DNA of 25,586 nt from a virus. Shown piece after piece: positions 15,432 through 22,762 of this stretch. A program made the translations under genes and the position numbers. How positions within the stretch are numbered: the first letter of the stretch is position 1; each line of letters opens with the position of its first letter. The notes beneath the pieces are model-generated. The model made no database searches. It saw only the letters and a program-made list of their open reading frames with translations, and was not told the DNA's origin. The stretch covers positions 1 to 25,586 of IMG/VR virus record IMGVR_UViG_3300020220_005017; one strand, given 5' to 3'.

Positions 15432-15860
15432 TTAAATTAAACCAATATAATGACAAGCCTCATCAAACTGGTCTTTAGTAAATGTTTTTAATGTCTTAGA
15501 ATCTGATTTATGTGTTGCACCTTTAAGTTTTTCTTTTTCTTCATCTGTTGTTTCTATAGCTTTAATACCTGCCCATCCCCAATTATCTTTAGTAGTACCA
15601 TTAATAAACACAGTACCTTTATCTTGTATATTAATAACTGTTGGATACCAAACTTGTTTTTTATCATCTATAAATTTAATATCTTTATATAACTCAGGCA
15701 TTACTTCTTCTGTTTGAGTCATTAACTCACTACCTTCAATCATTAATTCATTTGATGTGAATCCACAATTCATACAACTCCATATTAATATACCTTGCTG
15801 TTTATGCTCATAACAAGCATCTGATTCACAATGTGGACATGTTACTAATCTATCATTCAT
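15432..15860 (-). CDS. Zinc-ribbon protein of unknown function
   Basis: This 142-residue protein starts with a four-cysteine zinc ribbon: CPHC at 8-11 and CMNCG at 29-33, with hydrophobic strands between. The rest has a beta-rich section (WYPTVINIQDKGTVFING) and a helical C-terminus (KDQFDEACHYIGL). Zinc ribbons of this kind bind nucleic acids or proteins, but there is no catalytic motif. It is embedded between two glycosyltransferase genes, overlapping the upstream one by a base (TAATG). Similar small zinc-ribbon proteins are common in T4-like phages; here it may be regulatory or simply part of the phage core gene set. Confidence 0.78.
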   Translation of the reverse strand: MNDRLVTCPHCESDACYEHKQQGILIWSCMNCGFTSNELMIEGSELMTQTEEVMPELYKDIKFIDDKKQVWYPTVINIQDKGTVFINGTTKDNWGWAGIKAIETTDEEKEKLKGATHKSDSKTLKTFTKDQFDEACHYIGLI

Positions 15861-17191
15861 TATTCTATTTTTTTAAGTTTAGGTAAATTAAGTTTAGGTA
15901 TATCAATATTATTTACTTTTTTTAATGTTGGTAATTTAAGCTCTACTTGTTTAGGTACTTTTGATTCTAAAATATTATCTAATACTTCAGCCATTTTATC
16001 AAATGAGAAATTAGTTTTAGCAAAATGAGCTTGGCGTTTAGATTTTTCTAAATGTTTATTATAATCATTATAAACTGATTTAAAAGCATCAGCTACTTCT
16101 CCATCATTAGGAGTAAACCATTGTGATTCAGCTAATATCATATTTTTAGCTTGGGCTGATGAATGAACATTAGTTAATGTTCCTCCTACTAATGTGTTGT
16201 ATTCTGGATGTAAGAAATCTAAATGACCACTCCATTTACTAGCTATAATAGGTTTTTTAGATAAACTAAATTCAAGTAATGGTCTTCCAAATCCTTCTCC
16301 TTTAGTTAATGATACCATAGTCTTTATTTTACCATGATTATATAAATCATTTATATCTTTATCATCTAAATCACCATGTAATAAGTAAACATTTGGTAAA
16401 TCACCTTTAACTGTTTGTTTAACAGCTTCTATTTTTTTAAGTACTTCATCTCTATCCATTATTGAATTAGTAACCTGAGATGTTTTTAGAATTAATGCTG
16501 GTTTATTTCCTTTTTTATTTTTAAACATTTCTAAAAATACTTTAACCATATAACCTACATTCTTTCTATCTTCACCAATATCACCTTGTAACCAATGGCC
16601 AACAAATAAAAAACAAAAATCTTCCTCAATTTCATCTAATGCTACTACTAACTCAGTTTCTTCTAAATCATTATCATCAATATAAAAATATTTATTTAAA
16701 TCAACTCCTTCAAATAAAACCTCAACTGGTTTTTCTAATTTAACCACTCCTTCAAGTTGATTATTTTGTTTATTTCTTTTTTCAAATGATGATTGAATGA
16801 ACACTTGTTTAGCATGATTAGAAGACACTAGTGTTAAATTCATTTTATTAATACCTTCAATCCAACTTGGATCACACACAGTGGTTTCAATACCAGCTGT
16901 GATACCAATATTAAATTTACCTACTGGTTGGAATTCATTTGGCACAGTGATTTGAATCCAAACATCAGGCTGTTTAGGCAATTGAGGTTGTCTCCAAATT
17001 AAATCATATAATTTTTTATCTTCTAGATTATTTAAATCTAAAGCATTCCAAGCTGTATTTCCCCAACGTTGAGAAATAATTTTAATATCATATTTATCAT
17101 ACTTTAAAAGTGCTTTAACTATATCTCTAGATCTAGCACCATACCCAGACATTGTCTCAATAGGACAACTTATAACAATTAATGGTTTCAT
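15860..17191 (-). CDS. GT4-family glycosyltransferase with Pro/Lys/Leu tail
   Basis: This 443-residue GT-B enzyme of family GT4 has a glycine loop near the N-terminus (SGYGARSRD, 15-23), the C-terminal domain strand FCFLFVGHW (192-200), and the donor-binding E-x7-E motif GEGFGRPLLEFSL (298-310; Glu299, Glu307), followed by KPIIASKWSGHLDFL. These retaining enzymes use nucleotide sugars. After the GT domain the last 30 or so residues form a tail with repeated LPTLKK / IPKLNLPKLKK units, rich in Lys, Pro and Leu, which could be a membrane- or protein-binding element. It is preceded by TTGTTATG five bases after the stop of another GT4 gene. The two GT4 genes form the start of the carbohydrate module. 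Confidence 0.9.
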   Translation of the reverse strand: MKPLIVISCPIETMSGYGARSRDIVKALLKYDKYDIKIISQRWGNTAWNALDLNNLEDKKLYDLIWRQPQLPKQPDVWIQITVPNEFQPVGKFNIGITAGIETTVCDPSWIEGINKMNLTLVSSNHAKQVFIQSSFEKRNKQNNQLEGVVKLEKPVEVLFEGVDLNKYFYIDDNDLEETELVVALDEIEEDFCFLFVGHWLQGDIGEDRKNVGYMVKVFLEMFKNKKGNKPALILKTSQVTNSIMDRDEVLKKIEAVKQTVKGDLPNVYLLHGDLDDKDINDLYNHGKIKTMVSLTKGEGFGRPLLEFSLSKKPIIASKWSGHLDFLHPEYNTLVGGTLTNVHSSAQAKNMILAESQWFTPNDGEVADAFKSVYNDYNKHLEKSKRQAHFAKTNFSFDKMAEVLDNILESKVPKQVELKLPTLKKVNNIDIPKLNLPKLKKIE

Positions 17192-17196
17192 AACAA

Positions 17197-18627
17197 TTAA
17201 TAAACTAATTTATGACGAATATGTTTTCTTTTAAGTGGTTTTGTTTTAATTAACTCAAATTTATATCTTGGTTTCCAATTAGCTAAAACTTCATTAATAT
17301 GCTTTATAACATTTTCACTCATATTTTTAGCTGACATCATTGATTCATCTGATGTAACCCACTCATGAGCTAATTTTCCTCTACGCTCTCTTTCTTCAGT
17401 TCCCATCTCATATACTTTCATAATAGCTTCAGCAGCTTCTCTAAAATCAACTCTATCATCATATATATAAGGTGTTTGAGGAGAACCTTGAATACTTATA
17501 TTACTTGGAAATACTGGTATAGCCCATTCTCCACATTGTTTATATTTACCAAAATGGTTAGAACAAAAATCAGCATCAAAGTCAATCCACTTACCATTTT
17601 CATCTACAAAACGCATTTGGTCTTGCATACCACCTGTCACATTAGCAATAATTGGTTTACCACACATCATTGCCTCAGTTAAAGCTAATCCCCATCCTTC
17701 ATTTGATGTTAATAATATACAGACATCAGATATATTATATATTATATTAAGATCATTAGCTGGTATTTTTAAATCTGAAAAATATATTTGATTATATTGA
17801 TCATCATTAAATAATATATCACGCACAGCATATAAATCAGTACCATGCTCATCAATAGGTTGAGTATGTAATACTAAAGCACATTTATCAGCTTTTTCTT
17901 TAGACAATTTATCTAAAAATACTTTAAATGCAGCCATAGTATCAGGTACTTGTTTACGTCTAATATTTCTAGAATTAAACATTAAAACAAAATCATATTC
18001 TTTACTACCAAATAATTTTTTCTTAACCTCATTTAGTTTAGTCTTATCATCAATTGGAAAAAACATTTTTTCATTAATACCATGAGGTACATAACTTAAT
18101 ACTTTGTTTTTAACTTTATCACCTAATACTAATTTATTTATATTAAGTGTTTGTTTTGATATAGCCATTAATCCATCACATGATTCATAATATGGCTCAT
18201 TATATAATGGAGCTGGATAATCATCCCAAATGTTTAAATAGATAATAGGTATTTTTCTCCTAATTTCATTTTCAATTTGAAATAACCAAACCCAATATCT
18301 TGGATCAGTAAATATCATTAATGCATCTGGTTTTTCAATATCAATCATTTGTCTAATATACTGAGGGTCACCATATCCATTAATTGGATATAAAGTTACA
18401 CTAGCATCTTCTATACCAGCATGCTTGTTAGTATCAGCATTAATATCAAAACGTTTGCCCTGATCTGGGTGACTAATAGCACCTCCTACATTTACCCAAT
18501 TAAAATGATGAGCTGTACCAATAACAATTTCTCTAGCCATTGTGGATATACCAGATGTCATTCTAATATCATCACATAACAATAAGACTTTTTTTCTTTG
18601 TGCTTGTGGCAAATAACCTTCTTTCAT
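17197..18627 (-). CDS. GT4-family glycosyltransferase, first gene of the carbohydrate module
   Basis: This 476-residue GT-B enzyme has an N-terminal strand VLLLCDDIRMTSGIST (14-29) with the acceptor-domain glycine loop, a central YVPHGIN (179-185) at the domain junction, FNSRNIRRKQ as the phosphate-binding strand of the second domain, and the E-x7-E motif NEGWGLALTEAM (309-320; Glu310, Glu318) followed by KPIIANVTGGM. Family GT4 is retaining and uses nucleotide sugars. The C-terminus is strongly basic (KTKPLKRKHIRHKL). It follows the RHH gene after 20 bases that contain the 8-bp palindrome GTTTAAAC (18633-18640), and the start context is GTGTTATG. Confidence 0.9.
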   Translation of the reverse strand: MKEGYLPQAQRKKVLLLCDDIRMTSGISTMAREIVIGTAHHFNWVNVGGAISHPDQGKRFDINADTNKHAGIEDASVTLYPINGYGDPQYIRQMIDIEKPDALMIFTDPRYWVWLFQIENEIRRKIPIIYLNIWDDYPAPLYNEPYYESCDGLMAISKQTLNINKLVLGDKVKNKVLSYVPHGINEKMFFPIDDKTKLNEVKKKLFGSKEYDFVLMFNSRNIRRKQVPDTMAAFKVFLDKLSKEKADKCALVLHTQPIDEHGTDLYAVRDILFNDDQYNQIYFSDLKIPANDLNIIYNISDVCILLTSNEGWGLALTEAMMCGKPIIANVTGGMQDQMRFVDENGKWIDFDADFCSNHFGKYKQCGEWAIPVFPSNISIQGSPQTPYIYDDRVDFREAAEAIMKVYEMGTEERERRGKLAHEWVTSDESMMSAKNMSENVIKHINEVLANWKPRYKFELIKTKPLKRKHIRHKLVY

Positions 18628-18647
18628 AACACGTTTAAACTAAATTT

Positions 18648-18845
18648 TTAAGATTGTTTACTACCTGATAAAGATAAATTTGAATGGTTGTGAAGTTTTT
18701 TTCTATAGTCTTCATCTGTTAAATATAAATGAATACTTCTATCAACTAATTTTTGAAGTGAAAACTTTGTTCTAACACATAACACTTTAAACTCGTCAAA
18801 TAATGTTTCATTAACTTTAACACTTGTTAATTTATTGTCTCCCAT
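18648..18845 (-). CDS. Ribbon-helix-helix DNA-binding protein
   Basis: This 65-residue protein fits the RHH fold of small phage repressors such as Arc and MetJ. A beta strand TSVKVNETLF (7-16) has alternating residues suited to major-groove contact, followed by helix 1 (DEFKVLCVRT), a turn (KFS), helix 2 (LQKLVDRSIHLYL), and a polar tail. RHH proteins bind DNA as dimers or tetramers at short inverted repeats, commonly in their own promoters. Here the start codon abuts a large AT-only palindrome (18845-18883), which is a natural operator candidate. The gene stands exactly between the nucleic-acid module and the carbohydrate module, so it is the best candidate for a regulator of the latter. Confidence 0.82.
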   Translation of the reverse strand: MGDNKLTSVKVNETLFDEFKVLCVRTKFSLQKLVDRSIHLYLTDEDYRKKLHNHSNLSLSGSKQS

Positions 18846-18883
18846 AATCTATATTTTATATATATAAATATATATATAGATTA
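18845..18883. promoter_or_regulatory. Nested AT palindrome, candidate RHH operator
   Basis: The whole 35-base gap between the nuclease and RHH genes, plus three bases of the stop and one of the start, is an inverted repeat. Outer 10-bp arms TAATCTATAT (18845-18854) and ATATAGATTA (18874-18883) are perfect complements. Inside them TTTATATATATAAA (18855-18868) is a perfect 14-bp palindrome, slightly off centre. It could be an operator for the RHH protein, a promoter region, or in RNA a weak A-U hairpin. There is no GC stem with a U-run, so an intrinsic terminator is unlikely. Confidence 0.5.
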
Positions 18884-19822
18884 AGAAACAACATTTTTAT
18901 TACAAAGTTCTTTATTATTATTAAATGGACAATAGGTGCAAGAATCTTTACCTACTATTTTAGAATATTCTTTAATTATATGTTTACCATCATTATCAAA
19001 ACATTCATCTAAGAACATATTAAATTTATCAGCTGCTTGTTTACGTTTAATTTTACCACTAGCTGGTCTAAATGAGGTAATGTAAGGTATAGCAAATGCT
19101 TCATTATCCCATATTTTTCTTTTTAATATAAAAAACTCAACTTCAATTTTATCAATATCAATATTATATTGTTTAGCAAAATATTCTTTATAAAGCAATA
19201 TTTGAGCTAGTTTAATATCATCTTTTTTATCCTTATCTCTCCATCCTGACCTGGATGTTTTAATGTCATAGATATAAACTTTATCTAAATCTTTATCATA
19301 TAAAACAAAGTCAATATATCCTTTTAAAAATACATTTTTAGATAAACCAACCATTAAAGGCATTTCAATACCTAATAATACTGTATTACGAGTAGTAAAG
19401 AATTGAGTTTTATGTTTTTTAAACCATTCAAGTATATTAATTCCATCCTCATAAAATTCTCTCATTTCATCTGGATTGGAAAAATGTTGTTTAGCAGCTT
19501 CAAATTGTTCTTTATAAACTGCTCTAAAACGCTCATTAAACATTCCAACTATATCTTCTCTATCAGCTGCTGCTCCACTTTGTTCATACATCACTTTAAG
19601 ATAGTGTTGCATTGTCTCATGAATAGCAGTTCCAAATATAGTATGAATTGAGGCTGAATATGGAGCTAAATTCTTAACATAAGCTAAATACCATTGATGA
19701 GGACATTTACGCCACATTGAGTATTGAGAATATGATACTGTTGATTGATATCTATAATCAACTTCTTTAAGTTGATGTGTTTTTATTTTAAGTTCAATCT
19801 CTGTTAACTTACTTTTTGCCAT
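18881..19822 (-). CDS. PD-(D/E)XK nuclease with probable Fe-S cluster (Cas4/AddB-like)
   Basis: This 313-residue nuclease of the RecB/Cas4 type has an N-terminal SQYSMWRKCPHQWYL (32-46), His68 in FGTAIHETM, the acidic motif GYIDFVLYD with Asp171, and YIYDIKTS with Asp186 and Lys188 as the catalytic D-x-K. A following KLAQILLYKEYF supplies the Q-x-x-x-Y motif. Cys40 and the C-terminal trio Cys295, Cys298 and Cys307 have the spacing of the four-cysteine Fe-S clusters of AddB and Cas4. It should cut or resect DNA, probably in phage recombination or host DNA degradation. No CRISPR genes are nearby, so a CRISPR role is not supported. It overlaps the upstream MazG-like gene by 14 bases. Confidence 0.9.
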   Translation of the reverse strand: MAKSKLTEIELKIKTHQLKEVDYRYQSTVSYSQYSMWRKCPHQWYLAYVKNLAPYSASIHTIFGTAIHETMQHYLKVMYEQSGAAADREDIVGMFNERFRAVYKEQFEAAKQHFSNPDEMREFYEDGINILEWFKKHKTQFFTTRNTVLLGIEMPLMVGLSKNVFLKGYIDFVLYDKDLDKVYIYDIKTSRSGWRDKDKKDDIKLAQILLYKEYFAKQYNIDIDKIEVEFFILKRKIWDNEAFAIPYITSFRPASGKIKRKQAADKFNMFLDECFDNDGKHIIKEYSKIVGKDSCTYCPFNNNKELCNKNVVS

Positions 19823-20162
19823 ATATGTCTCTTATAACCTCACCCAACCTAGTATTGTCAGAATGTATTTCAATTAAATTTTGTATATCAGGAATAATTG
19901 ATTGTTCTTTTTTAACATACTGGGCAGCATCTAATAATTCTTCATATAGATGATTCATGTAATTATCCTTATTATTCTCACCTAATGTTGTGTTATATTT
20001 TTTATAACCACGTTCAGCTCTAGATTTTAAATCTTCAATTACTTGATTTGTGATATTATCTTTAGTATGTTGCATACGACTTTTTTCTCTTAATATTTCT
20101 TGTTCACGTTCCATCATGATCATGTATTCACGATATGATTTTGAATCTGATATATGGCTCAT
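19809..20162 (-). CDS. MazG-like protein
   Basis: This 117-residue helical protein contains DLKSRAERGYKKYNTTL (44-60) and then NHLYEELLDAAQYVKKE (69-85), a pattern typical of phage MazG-related all-alpha pyrophosphohydrolases (R-A-x-x-G-Y-x-K-Y-x-T-T-L and L-x-E-E-L-x-D-A-A-x-Y). In those enzymes the EE and D residues bind Mg and hydrolyse nucleoside triphosphates or alarmones. The N-terminal 40 residues are a charged helix. Only one part of the metal site is obvious, so activity is uncertain. It lies among replication genes, which suits a role in nucleotide-pool control. Its start follows a 43-base gap. Confidence 0.6.
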   Translation of the reverse strand: MSHISDSKSYREYMIMMEREQEILREKSRMQHTKDNITNQVIEDLKSRAERGYKKYNTTLGENNKDNYMNHLYEELLDAAQYVKKEQSIIPDIQNLIEIHSDNTRLGEVIRDIYGKK

Positions 20163-20205
20163 ATAATAAATTTAAATGACTTAATTGGGACAGCCAAGTG
20201 ATTAA
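20163..20205. other. Short intergenic gap without a clear signal
   Basis: This 43-base gap is one of the two longest in the window. It holds a short stem TTGG/CCAA around GACAG, flanked by TTAAT and ATTAA, too weak to call a terminator. I see no convincing promoter box or ribosome binding site in it. Confidence 0.3.
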
Positions 20206-20520
20206 TTAATTATTGTAATTGATTGTATTACTAGCTTTATCTACTTTTGAAACATAACTGCGTTCAATATGGTTATTGAACTTATCAAATCGTGAATCAG
20301 TGTAACTATAGTTATCATCAATTCTACGATTGACAATGTCTATGGCTTCATCTAATTTACGTTCAATTGAATTGTAACGTTCTTCAATCTCTCTCCATTG
20401 AACTTGATTTTCTTGTTCTAATGACTTAACTCTCTCTAGTGATCCAATAACACTAACTGAAAGCCAACCCAGTACCCCAACCACAACTGCAGCCAAAGCA
20501 CCTAAAATAAATGTAATCAT
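20206..20520 (-). CDS. Small membrane-anchored coiled-coil protein
   Basis: This 104-residue protein has one N-terminal membrane segment (about residues 4-27, rich in Ala, Val, Gly and Leu) followed by a long charged coiled coil (SLERVKSLEQENQ, then ERYNSIERKLDEAIDIVNRR) and a polar Asn-rich tail. The layout suggests a protein fixed in the inner membrane with a helical domain in periplasm or cytoplasm; the topology is not certain. It could be an i-spanin, a superinfection-exclusion factor or an anchor for replication proteins, but nothing distinguishes these. Its start overlaps the gp62-like stop by four bases, so it is co-translated with the clamp-loader genes. Confidence 0.78.
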   Translation of the reverse strand: MITFILGALAAVVVGVLGWLSVSVIGSLERVKSLEQENQVQWREIEERYNSIERKLDEAIDIVNRRIDDNYSYTDSRFDKFNNHIERSYVSKVDKASNTINYNN

Positions 20521-20924
20521 GATTTTTTTCTCCTTTTTTTGTTTGTACCTGACTGTCCCAAGTTAAGCACATTTTTAATATTATTTACATCTACTATATT
20601 AATATATTCTTTTGCCTCACGAGTACTACATTGGTAGTACTCTGATATAGCCTTAATTGTTTCTGGATCACCCTTAGCACTTGCTTTAATATACCTAAAG
20701 AATGCTTTTTGTTTAGGTAATAACTCACAATAGAATTGATATACCTTTCTTTTAGGGCAATCTGGATAACGTTGAATTAAATTAACAACATCAATATAAG
20801 ATGAATTCATACTAATGAAACGATGAATCATATAAGTATTAAACTCAGCTTTATCTTCATCCATAAATATACTCCATGGACGTTTATGATATGTTATCTC
20901 ATTTAACCAATCAAATAAATTCAT
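20517..20924 (-). CDS. 62: Clamp-loader small subunit, T4 gp62-like
   Basis: This 135-residue protein resembles the gp62 of T4-like marine phages. It has an N-terminal LFDWLNEITYHKRPW, an acidic Asp-Glu-Asp run and FNTYMIHRFISM, then KVYQFYCELLPKQKAFFRYIK (about 62-82), and a C-terminal helix region with YYQCSTREAKEYINIV. With gp44 it forms the ATP-driven loader that places the gp45 sliding clamp on DNA. It is close in length to the cyanophage forms and shorter than T4 gp62 (187 residues). The adjacent gp44-like gene, separated only by an 85-codon gene, supports the assignment. The C-terminus is a basic tail (NKKRRKKS). Confidence 0.85.
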   Translation of the reverse strand: MNLFDWLNEITYHKRPWSIFMDEDKAEFNTYMIHRFISMNSSYIDVVNLIQRYPDCPKRKVYQFYCELLPKQKAFFRYIKASAKGDPETIKAISEYYQCSTREAKEYINIVDVNNIKNVLNLGQSGTNKKRRKKS

Positions 20925-20926
20925 TC

Positions 20927-21184
20927 TTAACTATTAAATGAAAATCCTACCTCTTTAAATTCATCTCTAATTTCAGGAGGTAACATGTCTAAAGCTATTT
21001 TATGAGTTTTAATATCATAAAATACAGGAATAGGTACTAAAGCATCTTGTGTAGTACCAACTAAAAACTTATTAGCTTTTCTTAAAATAACAGCTTCACC
21101 TAAAACAATAGGTTCACCAGCTTCATTAGTAATTGTTACTGTTTTCTCTAATGGAATGTTTAATTTTGGTTGTTCTTGATTCAT
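20927..21184 (-). CDS. Small hypothetical protein between the clamp-loader genes
   Basis: This 85-residue soluble protein seems mostly beta strand in its first two thirds (KTVTITNEAGEPIVLGEAV, then KFLVGTTQDALVPIPVFYD) and helical at the end. It has no motif I recognise. Its ATG overlaps the stop of the gp44-like gene by four bases and two bases separate it from the gp62-like gene, so it would be made together with both clamp-loader subunits. In T4 the 44 and 62 genes are adjacent, so this is an insertion relative to that order. A role as a replisome accessory factor is possible but only from position. Confidence 0.75.
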   Translation of the reverse strand: MNQEQPKLNIPLEKTVTITNEAGEPIVLGEAVILRKANKFLVGTTQDALVPIPVFYDIKTHKIALDMLPPEIRDEFKEVGFSFNS

Positions 21185-22065
21185 AAATTTAAAAGTTTAG
21201 CTACACAACCCATAAAACATATTTCTTTATCAGGTATGGTAGTTGAATGAAACATATATTCTTCTATAACTATTGTTGACTCTGGAGATGAATAGTGATC
21301 ATATAATGACTTATATAAACCAGTGAAGTCATTTATATTATTATTAGCTATGATTTGTCTAATATTATTAAATGCTGTTTTCTTTTTAGACTTAAGTTCA
21401 TTAATAACTTGTTCAATATAATTACTATCTATTACTTCATTAAGTGTTAACTTGCCTTTAACTGAATTACTTTGTAATATATTAATTGCTCGTCTTAAAT
21501 CAGGATAGGTTTTTTTAACAATAGTAACTATATCTTGCTTATCATATTTAATACTCTCAGCATCCAGTATACCAACTAAATGTTTAGCCACTATCTTAAT
21601 ATCAGCAACTATTAAATGAAAACTAGTTAATCGTGATTGTAAAGCATCAATAATACGTTCTACATAATTACAAGTAAAGATGAATCTAGTATTTAAACTA
21701 AATGTCTCAATAATATTTCTAAGTGCTGCTTGAGCATTTATAGTTAAGAAATCAGCTTCATCTAATATAACTACTTTAAGTGGTTTAAATGTAGCACCTG
21801 AAGCAAACTGTTTTACTTTATCTCTAATCACATCAATACCATTCTCATCAGAACAGTTTAAATATAAAAAGTCACAATTAATATTTTTAACTACTAATTT
21901 AGCGGCAGTTGTTTTACCTGTACCTGGTGAACCGTAAAGTAATAGATTAGGAAAATTATTTTTATCAATCCATTCACTTAACGCTTCAGTGAATGATTCA
22001 TTTCCTAAATAACCATTTAATGTATCAGGTCTATATTTTTCAACCCACAATGTATGTTTACTCAT
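21181..22065 (-). CDS. 44: Clamp-loader AAA+ ATPase subunit, T4 gp44-like
   Basis: This 294-residue AAA+ protein is the ATPase subunit of the sliding-clamp loader, related to RFC small subunits. It begins WVEKYRPDTLNGYLG (7-21), the conserved loader N-terminus. Walker A is GSPGTGKT (45-52), Walker B VVILDEAD (98-105), and sensor 1 is FTCNY (130-134). The arginine-finger motif reads SRLTS (144-148) where SRC is usual, keeping the Ser-Arg but replacing the Cys. It would assemble with gp62 to load gp45 on DNA. Length is near that of T4 gp44 (319 residues). Its ATG overlaps the upstream stop (ATGA). Confidence 0.95.
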   Translation of the reverse strand: MSKHTLWVEKYRPDTLNGYLGNESFTEALSEWIDKNNFPNLLLYGSPGTGKTTAAKLVVKNINCDFLYLNCSDENGIDVIRDKVKQFASGATFKPLKVVILDEADFLTINAQAALRNIIETFSLNTRFIFTCNYVERIIDALQSRLTSFHLIVADIKIVAKHLVGILDAESIKYDKQDIVTIVKKTYPDLRRAINILQSNSVKGKLTLNEVIDSNYIEQVINELKSKKKTAFNNIRQIIANNNINDFTGLYKSLYDHYSSPESTIVIEEYMFHSTTIPDKEICFMGCVAKLLNL

Positions 22066-22262
22066 ATATAATCCATTATTAATTCTTCACCCCAACACAA
22101 GTACTGTAATGTTTTAAATTTAGCTTCATCATCTAATGGTTTAGCCTCATTATAATCACTACACCATACTAATTGACCACCATACATTAGTCCACTGAAA
22201 TACTCTAATTTAGAGTTCATAACAATAAACCATTTACGTTTTGGTTCTTTTTTACCTGTCAT
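22062..22262 (-). CDS. Small hypothetical protein
   Basis: This 66-residue protein is probably soluble, with a basic N-terminus (TGKKEPKRK) and an aromatic-rich body (WFIVMNSKLEYFSGLMYGGQ) ending in CWGEELIMDYI. Both ends form ATGA overlaps with neighbours, which makes translation credible. No function is evident. It lies directly upstream of the gp44-like gene. Confidence 0.68.
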   Translation of the reverse strand: MTGKKEPKRKWFIVMNSKLEYFSGLMYGGQLVWCSDYNEAKPLDDEAKFKTLQYLCWGEELIMDYI

Positions 22263-22759
22263 TTTAAGTATTTAGGTTTAATTACTTGTTCGTAATAATC
22301 AATTTTAGTTTCAATGCCGTTTTTACTTGACACCCATTTCTGTGGCATTATTTTTCTGCATTCAGCTATTCGTTCACGTCTTGATTTAGTTTTGTCTGTA
22401 GCATACTCATAGCACAACCATATTTCCCAGTATGAGTTAGGCCAATCAGTTGGTGGTTTAGGCGTCACTGCTATTTGGTATCCAAAAAACACAAACGTAA
22501 GCATTGGTCCATGTTCAAATCTGAAATCAGTGTCAGTCCATTTTGTTTTCCACCCTAATGAACATGAATCAAACCCAACTTTGATTGGTTTAAATTCTAA
22601 ATAACCTGGTTTAGTTTTACTTTTAACTGTTTTTCTAGGGTAAAAGTATGGAGTACCTAATGCTAGTTTGCCTACATACCATTTAAGAGTAAATGGTTTA
22701 AGTGGACTAAATAGTACTTTCCACCATCTAAGTCTTTCAAGTCTATATTTTAATGTCAT
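22259..22759 (-). CDS. Hypothetical phage protein, Trp/Lys-rich
   Basis: This 166-residue protein is rich in Trp, Tyr, Phe and Lys, without a signal peptide or clear membrane helix. It has a basic N-terminus (YRLERLRWWKVLF), a predicted beta-rich centre (MLTFVFFGYQIAVT) and a long basic C-terminus (ETKIDYYEQVIKPKYLK). I do not recognise a catalytic motif. Its start is preceded by TAAGTTATG, where TAA is the stop of the phosphatase gene, and its stop overlaps the next start. A structural or nucleic-acid-associated role would suit the composition, but this is a guess. Confidence 0.72.
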   Translation of the reverse strand: MTLKYRLERLRWWKVLFSPLKPFTLKWYVGKLALGTPYFYPRKTVKSKTKPGYLEFKPIKVGFDSCSLGWKTKWTDTDFRFEHGPMLTFVFFGYQIAVTPKPPTDWPNSYWEIWLCYEYATDKTKSRRERIAECRKIMPQKWVSSKNGIETKIDYYEQVIKPKYLK

Positions 22760-22762
22760 AAC

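Noticed and set aside
18845-18883. Intrinsic terminator in the palindrome upstream of the RHH gene
   Set aside because: The stem contains almost only A-T pairs and is not followed by a U-run on the transcribed strand; its position fits an operator better.
18881-19822. Cas4 nuclease as evidence for a CRISPR system
   Set aside because: No direct repeats with regular spacers and no cas1 or cas2 gene are present. PD-(D/E)XK nucleases of this type are common in phages.
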